From Piromyces finnis (lineage: Eukaryota; Neocallimastigomycota; Neocallimastigomycetes; Neocallimastigales; Neocallimastigaceae), in assembly GCA_002104945.1 (NCBI GenBank), contig MCFH01000176.1, positions 1-21,164 of the forward strand: a stretch of 21,164 bases of DNA, written 5' to 3'. Each line of letters begins with the position of its first letter. Within the stretch, counting starts at the first letter, position 1. Below are positions 1 to 11,575 of the stretch, piece after piece. The translations under genes and the position numbers were made by a program. The notes beneath the pieces were generated by a model. The model saw only the letters and a program-made list of their open reading frames with translations. It had not been told where the DNA came from and did not search any database.

Positions 1-2538
1 TTTATTAGTTATTATTTACTCATTCATTTATTTATAAAATGAATTTTTTACCATTTTTAGTAAATTTCTTTTTTTTTTTTTTAGTATTGCCCCAAACTAA
101 ATTTACCATGAAAAAATGCCTAAAAATTAAAAAATGACCATTGAATTTGGCAGAAAATATAAATGAAAAAAAGTATCGCCAAAAATGATATTTTAAAAAA
201 TAAAGTATTAATGAAATATTAAATAACATTAAATCTTATTATGCTTTACTTATTCATTCATTTGAAATCTTGTTCTTTAAAAGTTATTATTTAAAAGCAT
301 TAAATTTTATAAATATTTATTTACATTTATTCATTTACTTTAATTAGCATTTATTTATTCTTTCATTTAATTTTAAATTTGTTATGTAATGTGATATATA
401 TTATAGTATATTTTAATATATTATAAAATGCCATGTTTTGATTAAATTTAAATTTTTAAATTATAAACTTTGGTTAAATGGTTCATATATATTCCAATTT
501 ATTAATTAATATATTGGTCAATTTAATAAATAATGTATTTAATATATTAAATATATAATCTAATATAAATAAATATTACTAATTACTAATATATTAATAA
601 TATATACAATAGTATTAAATGTATTTATATTATAATTTATTGTAATTTAAACTATAATTCAATTCCATTATATATTATTTATTGTTTTAATTAAATTTAA
701 TTCATTAAAGTGTCAAAAAAAAAAGTATTTTTGTTTTTTGTTCTAAAAGGCCTGAAAAGTAGTAAATAAAAAAAAAAGAAATATTATATATTTTTAGGAT
801 GAAAGGACACCTACATACTAAATTCATTATACTGTTAGTGATATAATTTTTATAATTTTTTTTTGAGAATTTTCTACCTTTCAAAGGAACTTTTGTTAAA
901 TGGAGAAGAATTTAATTTTTTTTTTTAAAAATTCTTTAATAAAAGTTTAATTAAATTTTAAAAATTAAAAAAATTAAATTTTAATTATGGCTTATTATAT
1001 TAAAAATATAATAACAAATGGATTAAATATTATAAACACTAATTGTTAAAAGTGGCAAATTAAAAATTAAATAATTACGGTTTTTTTAATTTCTTTAAAG
1101 AAATTGCCGCTTTGTTATTGAGAAATATTAAAAAAATTGTCCAAAAAAAGTGACTTTTTACCTTTTTTTGAAGATGAAGAAAAAACCAAAAAAAACCAAA
1201 AAAAAAAAAAAAAAAAAAAACTAAAATGCAAAGCAAACAAATTATAAAAGCAAAAAGTGTAGTAAAAGTATTTTATTTATATAAACCTTTTGTTCATAAT
1301 AATTCTATAATTATAAATGTTTGTTTATGATAAAGTTAAAATAATTTTGAGGCAAGAAAATTTGTCATGAATTCTTTTAAAGATGCTGAATTTTTTTTTT
1401 TTTTTTATTATTTAAATAGTAAAACTTTATTTATTATAAAAATTTTGATGATGAGGATTTACATCAAAAAAAAAATTTTTTTTTCTTTATTTTTCCCTTT
1501 CTTTTTTTATTAATAAAAAAAAAAAAAAATCTTTTTTTTTTTCTTTAAATTGTTGATTATAAAAAAGTGAACATTTTATTCGTTATTTTAATAAGAATAA
1601 CGGAAATAACAGCAATATTTATATAATAATATTTATATATAGTTGTAAATAAATAAAGCAATTTAATTATTTAAAAAGAAATACTATTACTATCACGCAT
1701 TCACCTTTTAAAATATAGGTATATCTATTCTGAAAAGAAGGCAAGAAAAAAAAAAAAAGTAAATGTTTATTCATTGATGATAAAAATAAATAAATAAATA
1801 AACGATACAAATAATAATAATAATAATAAAGATAAAGAAAAAAGAGAAAGTTTATTATAAAATATTATTCAAATTCAACACAACAATATAAATTACAGCA
1901 AAGTAAAATTCACCATTATAAATATTATTAATTCTTGATTTTTTTTTAAAAAAAATAAAAATTAGTAAAAAAAAAAATAATAATAATAATTTGGAAACAT
2001 TCAACAAGTATAATTGAATTTGGAAAGAGAAAAAATTTAAATTTATTTAAATAAAAACCAATATAAATTTTGACTAAATGATAATATCTTTAGTCCTATA
2101 ATAAATAGTATAATAATTGATTAGGAAAGAAAAACTAAAATATTTATTATATTTTATTAAAAATTAATTATTAACTATATTTATTTAATAATTTTACTTT
2201 AATATAACAAATATAAAAAAAAATAAGAATATTGGAAATGATAATAGTGGAATAATAATAAGATTTTAGAGAAAGAAAAACTTGAAATAAATATATGAGT
2301 GTTGAAAGTAGATTAATTATAATAAAATTTTAACTAAACCAATAAATACTATAGAAAGAGAAAGTGGAGTGGAATCATAAAAAGTGATAAGAATAAGAAT
2401 AAATAATAAATAAGAATAAAATTAACATATATCAAATCAAAAATCTAGTAGAATTCAACTTGACATATTTTACCAATATATAAATTTGGAAAAATAATTA
2501 TATATCTATTTTTTTTTAAAAAAAAAAAAAAAGTAAAA
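1..2538. other. AT-rich intergenic region upstream of the LEA_2-like gene
   Basis: No open reading frame with coding character is visible on either strand. The stretch is A+T-rich with many homopolymers, for example A runs near 1198-1220 and 1516-1529. It has small microsatellites near 1785-1830 (AAAT then AAT units). The last ~30 bases are a T-run joined to an A-run, directly before the ATG at 2539. The part nearest the gene presumably holds its promoter and 5' UTR, but I cannot point to a specific element. Confidence 0.75.
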
Positions 2539-3835
2539 ATGGAAAATAATAATAATAATATCGGTAATTTTAAGTAAAAGAACAATAGAATTAAATATAT
2601 TTTCTCATTTGTGTGAAAGATATATTTAAATTTATTTGTTTCTTTATATAGATTTCGATATGTATTTAAATATTTTTACTAAGTGAAATATTATATATTT
2701 TTTTTTTAATATTTAACCATTATATATATATATAATATTATATAAAATATTTTTCTTTAAATAAAAAAAAAAAGGATTCATTGGTAGTGAAGGTACCAAT
2801 CAATATAGTAACCCATATCAAAGTGATTTATATTCTCAACCAAGTATTAAACGTAAAGCAAAAGAAATTGCTGAGGAAAATAAAAGAGCTTCACAACAAT
2901 ATTTAAATCATTCACCAAAAATTAGTGCAGAAGCAATAAATCAAAACGATATAACTAATTTAAATTCAATTATTGATTCTAATCATAGTATCGCTGCAGA
3001 ACCTATTGAAAGTAATAATCCTCCTGTTGTTAATAAACCTAAAAATATAAAAAAATCCAACAAAATGGGTCATGATGAAAATAAAAGTTCAAAAGCTTTC
3101 CTTCTTGCAGACGGTGCCACCACAATACCAATTCATGACGATGAAGAAAAATCCATGAAACCACCAAGAAAAAGTACCGTATGTTGTTTATGTTGTCCAT
3201 TATGGTTATGTGTTAGTATAACAGTAGCTATTTTAATCTTTATTGGTGTCATGGTATTAATCTTTTGGCCAAAAATTCCAAATGTTGATATTGCTGAAAT
3301 TCAATTATCAAGTGTAAAGGAAGGAAAAAGCCCTATTCGTTATGAAATTCCTTCAGCAATTAATGAAAATAAGGGTGGTGTAGAAATTGATTTGGATATT
3401 AATGTTAATGTCAAGAATGACAACTTTTATAATTTATATGTACATAGTTTAGATACCAGAATTTTCCTTCAAACTGCTAATCTTGAAAAGACTTTAGTAG
3501 GAAAAGGTGGCCAAAAAGATTTAAAATTCGAAAATCATTCCACTACAAAATTTACACTTCCTGTAACAATTGGTTACTATGTTAATGATGTTTTAAAGGA
3601 TAAAGCTTTAACCTATTTATTAAAAGCTTGTTCCTATCAAGAAACTATTGAAATTCAATATGAAGTTGATATTGGTATTTATATTATTGATCTTGTCTAC
3701 AGTCCAACTTATAAGGGTAGGGTCTCTTTCCAATGCCCAAGAAGTGATTTACAAGATGGTAGTCTTGAAAATGTTTTAATGGGTGATATCTATTCAAGTA
3801 TTAATGACTACTTTTCAAATTTTGCCGGTATTTAG
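2539..3835 (+). CDS. Single-pass membrane protein with LEA_2/WHy-like domain (two exons)
   Basis: Exons are 2539-2563 and 2775-3835, joined by a 211-nt phase-1 intron (donor GTAATT; acceptor after an A-run). The spliced product is 361 residues. Exon 1 encodes only MENNNNNI plus one base; the frame then runs unbroken to TAG at 3833. The Asn-rich, hydrophilic N-terminal half looks disordered and cytosolic. A basic stretch (KPPRK) precedes a cysteine cluster (VCCLCCPLWLC, about residues 144-154) and one hydrophobic helix at about 150-173. Positive charges before the helix suggest N-in topology, with the C-terminal ~185 residues lumenal or extracellular. That domain has the beta-rich pattern of LEA_2/WHy domains (NDR1/HIN1-like, Tag1/Vac7/TMEM106 relatives), including IDLDINVNVKNDNFYNLYV. 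The cysteines are plausible palmitoylation sites. Gene structure is secure; the LEA_2 assignment is pattern-based and the biological role is unknown. Confidence 0.85.
2564..2774 (+). other. Intron 1 of the LEA_2-like gene
   Basis: A 211-nt AT-rich intron starts GGTAATT and ends in an A-run followed by AG. Splicing joins G to GA to make a Gly codon (phase 1). It opens about 96 more codons upstream of the internal ATG at 3065 in the same frame, which argues that the true start is 2539 and not 3065. Confidence 0.8.
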
Positions 3836-5321
<1,486 letters not shown>

Positions 5322-6019
5322 ATGATGTTTGATATGTTTAATATGTTTAATAATTATCATACTGATGATAGCGATAATAATCCTGAGCTGTGTTTATTTA
5401 TTCAAAGAAATGATTTTAATGGATTCAAAAATTATATTGAAACAAAAAAAGTCAATTTATATGGTATGAACGCTACCAATCCTGAAAAAAAATGTTTATA
5501 GCATTTGATATTCCAATTTTTGATATATTAATATATGCTATAAAGAATAATGCTTTTTTGGATATTATAAAATATATTATTGAAAAAACACCATATACTG
5601 AATTAAACTATGGAGTAAAAGAACACCATAAATCGTTTAAAATACCACTTTTCGAAGCAATAGCTAAAAATAATTTTAAAATAGCCGATTTATTAATAGA
5701 AAAGGGAGCCGATTTAAACTATGAATATTACCGAAGCTGGTGTAAAGTAGATGATATCTGGGACTATGTTTTCAGATATTGTGGTCGTACTGATCAAGAT
5801 ACGGAATTAGATTATTATCATTATGTGAATGCTGATGTCTTTAATTATTTACGTGAATTTGATTGTCTTAATAATGAAAACTACAAGTATTTAGAGAAAA
5901 AAGGATTAAGCTTAGAAATATCCTATAATCAATATTTAGATGACAAACGTAAAGAAATCGAAGAAAGAGAAAAAAGAAGAATAGATTTAATCAACAAATA
6001 TTTTACTCCAAGAAAATAA
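5322..6019 (+). CDS. Ankyrin-repeat protein with a frame break at an A8 run
   Basis: An ATG at 5322 opens a 59-codon frame that stops at TAG 5499-5501. A second frame runs from ATG 5492 to TAA 6017-6019 (175 residues). The two overlap at an A8 run (5485-5492). One extra A, or a -1 slip, would join them into one protein of about 232 residues with no internal stop. The join is biologically sensible. The upstream part (ELCLFIQRNDFNGFKNYIE) and the downstream part (LFEAIAKNNFKIADLLIEKG) both have the helix-turn-helix pattern of divergent ankyrin repeats, as in the large dictyostelid ankyrin families. The C-terminus is a charged helix (KEIEEREKRRIDL). No enzyme domain is seen, so the role is presumably protein binding. 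The break could be a sequencing error, a real frameshift or programmed slippage. Confidence 0.75.
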
Positions 6020-6377
6020 AATATATTTATATAAAATTTTTTTTTTTTTAAAAAAATAATCTCTATTGTAATAAAAGTTTTTGTAATAATGAAATTGTAT
6101 ATTACATTGAAATTTCAAAAGGGAATCAAGTTATTAAAATTTGACCAAAATACTTTTGTATCCATATTATTTTTGGGATTTCAATAAATTAATTGAATTC
6201 CAAAAAAACTTTAAATATCACAAAAAATAAAATTAACTAAATTACATAAAGAAGCAAGAAAATGTAATATAGTTGTAAAAATAAAAAAAAAATGAAATAC
6301 AAAGATAATTATTACTTTAATAGAATTACCAAAAAAAAAAAAAAAAAGAAAAAGAAAGAAAGAAAAGAAATTTAGAA

Positions 6378-6475
6378 AAATCTTAATTTTTCTATCTTTC
6401 TGTATTCTATCATTATATCATTTATAGATTTAAAATGATAAATAATGATATAGATTAAAATAGAAAAAAAGAAAA
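6378..6475. repeat. Imperfect inverted repeat (possible hairpin)
   Basis: The left arm around 6400-6424 (TCTATCATTATATCATTT) matches the reverse complement of the right arm around 6434-6455 with two 2-base bulges. Outer segments (TTTTTCTAT and ATAGAAAAAA) extend the pairing. AT-rich DNA gives such matches easily, so functional meaning is uncertain. Confidence 0.35.
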
Positions 6476-7110
6476 TAATTCGTAAAGATTATTTATTTAA
6501 GCATTATAAAGATTTTAATTATTTATATCTATTATTTAATAGTTAAATTGAAATTTAAAAAATATTATTTATATATAATAATGTCTATTACTTTTTTTTT
6601 GATACAGTAAAATAGCAGTAGTATGTATATAATTATTAATTTAAAAAAAAGTTTATTCCTTTATCATTTTATTATTAAACTTTATATTTGAAGAGTTGTA
6701 TTCATCATCTGCTTTTTTATATATATACAAGATATAACCAATTATAATCTTAGAGTTGTATTATAAATTATTATATAACTACAACTAATTATACATTAAA
6801 CCTGAAAAAATTAATATACTTTTTAATTTGTTTAAAAAATAAATAAAAAAGTCTAGATTTTTAAAGAATTTCAAAAAATCGATAATGGTTATGATAATCA
6901 TGAATAGAATTAATGTATTTGAGTTATTATAATCACAATTAAATTATTATAAACTTGCTCTCTTTAATACGGATTAATTCCTTCAATAAATATTAACTAT
7001 GAATATTTAAAAAAATAAAGAATCTCAATTAGATCTATCATAGAGTTAATGCACTGTTGAAGAAGTCAAAGACAGGAAAAACAAACACAATGAAAAGTTA
7101 AATATATTCT

Positions 7111-7144
7111 AAAATAATGTAACAGATTTTAAAATAATGTAACA
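7111..7144. repeat. Short direct repeat with a 20-nt period
   Basis: The 14-mer AAAATAATGTAACA occurs at 7111-7124 and 7131-7144, exactly 20 bases apart. No gene is nearby and its meaning is unknown. Confidence 0.6.
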
Positions 7145-7768
7145 TAAATAATACAAGATTATTATTATTGTATCATTGTGTTACCAAAGTAATAATGAAC
7201 AAATTATTCATTTTATATGGATCATCCATAGTATCGTCATATCATGTGACAAATACATTGATATGGGTTACAAGTTTAAAGAAATAAGTATTTGTTTTAT
7301 ATAAAGCAAGACAAATGTTATTATTTGTAATTTGGAAATATATAAAAGAATGTTAAGTAAATTGAGAGTCATAAATTCTATATATAAATATAGTGGATTT
7401 CTGTAAATAAATATTAAATAATGAATAAACTTAAAATATGATATATCTTAAATATAAAAGAATAACTAATTTTGTTCAATCGAAAGTCCATTTTACATTC
7501 TATATGAATAATATTAAAAAAAAAAAAAGAGATGAAGTTTTCATTTTTAATAAAATTCAACTATGTTAAATATGCCAATGCTAGATAAAAAGAAATTGAC
7601 ACACTGTACAGTAATATATTATTCAAAAAAAATATTATTTACCTTTATATATTTTTAATTATTATAATACCAATACTATTAAATATAATATTGAAAACAA
7701 TTTAGTAATTGATCTTGAAATTGAAACAAACAAACAAAAAAAAAGTAAAAACGTAATGAGAAATTAAG

Positions 7769-7800
<32 letters not shown>

Positions 7801-9442
7801 ATTATTTCATGGAATATTCAATTTATTAATCAATTTTATTAATTCAAATATTTTCTTAAAATAGGATAAAGTTTTTTTTTTTTTCTTAAGTACTAAAATA
7901 TTAATTTATTAGAATGATCCTAATAATTATTTTAAGGAAAAGTGTATACTTGATTACTTTTTTTACTAGATTCAGTCTATCTTACAGAAGTTTTGACATA
8001 ATTGTTTGACTTATTAAATGGATAATTTAATCCTATCCTTTTTAAATTATTAAATAATTACTACTTGAAAATATTATTATAATTATCTTTGGGTTAAAAT
8101 CCATATCAACTGTATATACATATTATAAGATATATTATTATTATTTAATAATGTAATTATTAATATTCTTAAATATTGTTTATTACCATATACTGTATTA
8201 TTATAAAATATCATATTAATGTAATATGTAATACAAATATTGTACATTAATTTTTTATTTAAAAAATGTAACATCTTTTAAATTATTGTAAAACCTAAAA
8301 AATTAATAAATTTTTTTTATTTATTATTAATTGGATTTAGAATATCAATTAATAAATTAAATAAAGTAATATATTACAATAAATTATAATATATTGCAGT
8401 ATATTTCCTTTTTTTTTTTTTTAATAATCGGATTTAATATTTTTAATTTTTCAAAAACCAAATCGTCGGAGAAGAGGAAAAAGGTTAAAAAAAGTTTTTT
8501 TTATAAAGTAGTAGTAGTAGTAATAATAAAATAGTTTAATAAGGATAATATCATTTATATACTAATTTTAATTTCATTTTATTGAACAACTTTTTTTTTT
8601 TTTTTTAAAAAATGTTATTACCGAGTAAAGTTTCATTTCCTGTAACATAACTTTAAAACTGTAATCATACAAGAAAGTTATCTTGATATAAATAGTAAAG
8701 TAATGACTCCTTTTTTTTTTATATTTTCATTTTTAGTTTTAATGAATTTGAACATAAAAATTAGGTTGTAGCAGCAATTATTTTATTTTATACCATTTAA
8801 ATAATACTTTTACAAGGTTGTAAAGAAATGTGAATATTTTAAATAATCAATTATTGGGTACAAGTAGTTATAATATCCTAATATATGATACACTTTTATT
8901 ATAAAAAAGTTATTGCTAGTTATTTTTCTCCTTTCACCCTTCTTTTTTTTATTCTTTTTCATCAAAGCAATTTTTTTTTAATTATAATTATTATAATTAT
9001 TTTAAAAGTATAATAATAATTAATAATTAACAATAATATTTATAAAAAAGTTTATTAAAGTTAATCTTTAAAAGTCCATAAAGAAATAAAGTGAAGAAAA
9101 GTATTTAAAAAGCTTATTATTTATTTTTTTTGATAACGGTAATTAATTCACTTTTTTTTTTTCTTTTATCATTATCTTATATAATAATTACTTTTTTTTT
9201 TTTATGAGATTATTAAATAAATATAATATTTATAAATTCTATTTCATTTTTTTTAACTTTATAATACTCTTTATTTCACATAGAATAAAATATATATTTA
9301 TAATAATAAAGAGATACACTTTTTTTTTTTTTACTTGTCTTCTACCATCACCACCATAATTTTTGTAGATAACAAACTTTTTATTATTTTTTTTATTAAA
9401 ATTTTTTATTATAAATTAAAATTAATATAAAGAAAAAAAGAA

Positions 9443-9476
<34 letters not shown>

Positions 9477-9594
9477 ATAAAAAGTAATTTTTTTTTCTTT
9501 ATTATTAATAATTAAAATTGAAATTGAAATTTCTTTTTATATTTACTTGTTAATAATTAAGAAAAGAAAAGAAAGAAAAACAAACCAAAAAAAA

Positions 9595-9880
9595 ATAAAA
9601 AACAAAAAAAAAAAAAAAAAAACAAAATAAAAAATAAAAACTTTTATTTTTCTTTTCTTTACTTTTTTTTTTTTATTTTTTTTTTTTAAAGATTTATTGT
9701 TTTCTTATAATACTTTTTTTTTAATATATTAAAATCACATTATCATCTTAATTGAACATATATATATAAAAAAGGATTGGAAATAAATAAATATATATAT
9801 AAAAAAATAAATAAAGCAAGTAAAAAAAACAAAACAAAACAAAAACAAAATAAAAAAATAAACAAAAAAAAAAAAAAAAA
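9595..9880. repeat. A-rich simple-sequence cluster (AAAAC/AAAT units and A-runs)
   Basis: Two blocks of AAAAC-like units and A-runs (about 9595-9635 and 9815-9880) flank T-rich and AT-alternating sequence. They are low-complexity and no frame passes through them. Confidence 0.6.
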
Positions 9881-11575
9881 CCAAAGAGAGAAAGAGGAAT
9901 TAAAAACATATATTAATTATAAATAATACAATATTAGTTATTCCTGAATTAAAAGATATTTCAATATTTCTTTTATTGATTGTATCATTTAATAATATTA
10001 AGAATATCAATATTAATAATCAGCTATAACTTTTTTTTAATCCATATTAATTAATATTCATTTATCATAATACCAATTCATATTTTAATATTCGTAAATT
10101 CTTTTGAATAAAGAACATCAAAAATTATCCATTAATTCGTAAAAATCATTTCAATTTATTAATAAATATAATACTATTTTAATTTTCATCAATTAAATTC
10201 ACATTTATAATTTGACACCATCAATTAACTAAATAATATAATTATATGTTAATTGTAATTTTGTTTTTATTTTTGAAGAATAATTTATATAGATTAAAAA
10301 AATATATAAAATTTTATTGAAAAAATAATAAATATTATTTAAGTTACGTTTTTTTTTTTCAATAAAAAAAATAGAAGGTAATAATTATTAAAGAAAAAAG
10401 CAATTTATAAGTGATTTATATAATAATTTACAAGACTTTTCATTTTAAAAGATATTCTTAGTAACGTAACAAATCTTTTTTTTTTATTTTTGTAAATCAA
10501 AATTGATTATAGTAGCACTCAATAAATAATAGAAGAAAAGGTTTGTATTATATAAGTTATTAAATCCTTTTATTTAATTGTATAGTATTAATTCATAATA
10601 ATAAATTTATTTTTTTTTTGTATTCAATTTTTTAGAATGTAAGTAGTATTTAATATTTTCTAAAGTATTTGATGATGCCTATTTTATTTTCTATTTCAAA
10701 AATATTTAAAAGATTGCGTATTTAATATAAATTAAGGACATTAATTGGTAATTATGAAATTTGATAAAGTAATAAAATATTTTAAGATATTAATGACAGC
10801 AATAATAATTAAACATTTCCATTTATGTTAATAAAAAATAAACAACAATATTTATTAATTTAATTCTTATTTTTTATATTTAATAAATATATATATTTAT
10901 TATGAAATACAAAATCTAGTTCAAATGTCAATTTTACTTTCAGTCTGTAATTTAATCAATATATATTTATTTTTACCAAACATTGGTTTTATAAAATAAT
11001 ATATACATATTTGTTTATATTTATAATGTTTATAAATCATAAAATTTATTAAATGTTTTCAAAATCTGTTAAGGAAAAAACAATGTTGAATTTAAAATAG
11101 AAAATAAATAGACAATCTATATTAAACACTTTTATTTATATAATACTAAATAATAATTTTTTTATTATTTATGTATAACTCTTTAAATAATGTACAAAGT
11201 ATTTCAATATTCAATATATTTAAGTATCTGTTATTTCACATCATACAATCCCATTATAGTAGGTATTCTCTCTTTTTATATAATTTATAATACCTATTTT
11301 CAATTTAATTAATAGATTAAAAAGGAAAAAGTATATAGACAATTTAAAGAATATTTTACTTTTGACATGTTTTAAATTAAAAAAAAAAAAATTAAAGTAA
11401 AACAAGCAGTGAACAGTACTAATAATAAAAAAAATGTTTTATTATATTTATAAAACAAAGAAAAAACCTTAATAATAAAGATAGTTAAACAGCAATAAAG
11501 TCAAAGTTTAACAACAACTGAAAACAAATTACACACACATATATATAGTAAATTAAAATTGTAAAGAAAGGAAAA

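Larger units (their letters stand above)
6020..11575. other. Long gene-free AT-rich region
   Basis: No convincing coding exon, tRNA or known RNA was found on either strand over 5.5 kb. About 6560-8300 is less homopolymer-dominated and looks like old unique sequence without a surviving frame. About 8400-9900 is dominated by T-runs and A-runs, including a ~28-base T-run near 9443-9469 and AAAAC-type repeats near 9815-9870. The last few hundred bases before 11576 presumably carry the vac8 promoter and leader. Confidence 0.65.

Noticed and set aside
32-229. Minus-strand frame of 65 codons
   Set aside because: It is mostly Phe, Lys and Ile from T- and A-runs, with no domain pattern or typical coding codon use. 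It is a chance frame in AT-rich DNA.
2811-2824. 13-nt inverted match (GTAACCCATATCA) between the LEA_2-like exon and about 7261-7273
   Set aside because: It is a single short match with no extension on either side, likely chance.
3065-3835. Starting the LEA_2-like gene at the internal ATG 3065
   Set aside because: The frame continues open upstream for 96 codons with coding composition to a good acceptor, and a phase-matched exon 1 lies at 2539-2563.
8083-8274. Minus-strand frame of 63 codons
   Set aside because: It is Ile/Asn/Tyr-rich without any recognisable motif or flanking exons. Chance opening.
6020-11575. tRNA genes, class I small RNAs or DUSE-type elements
   Set aside because: I looked by eye for a T-loop-like GGTTCGA box, the class I CCTTACAGCAA motif and CCCATAA/CCCACAA elements. 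I found none with a supporting structure; a covariance-model scan was not possible.
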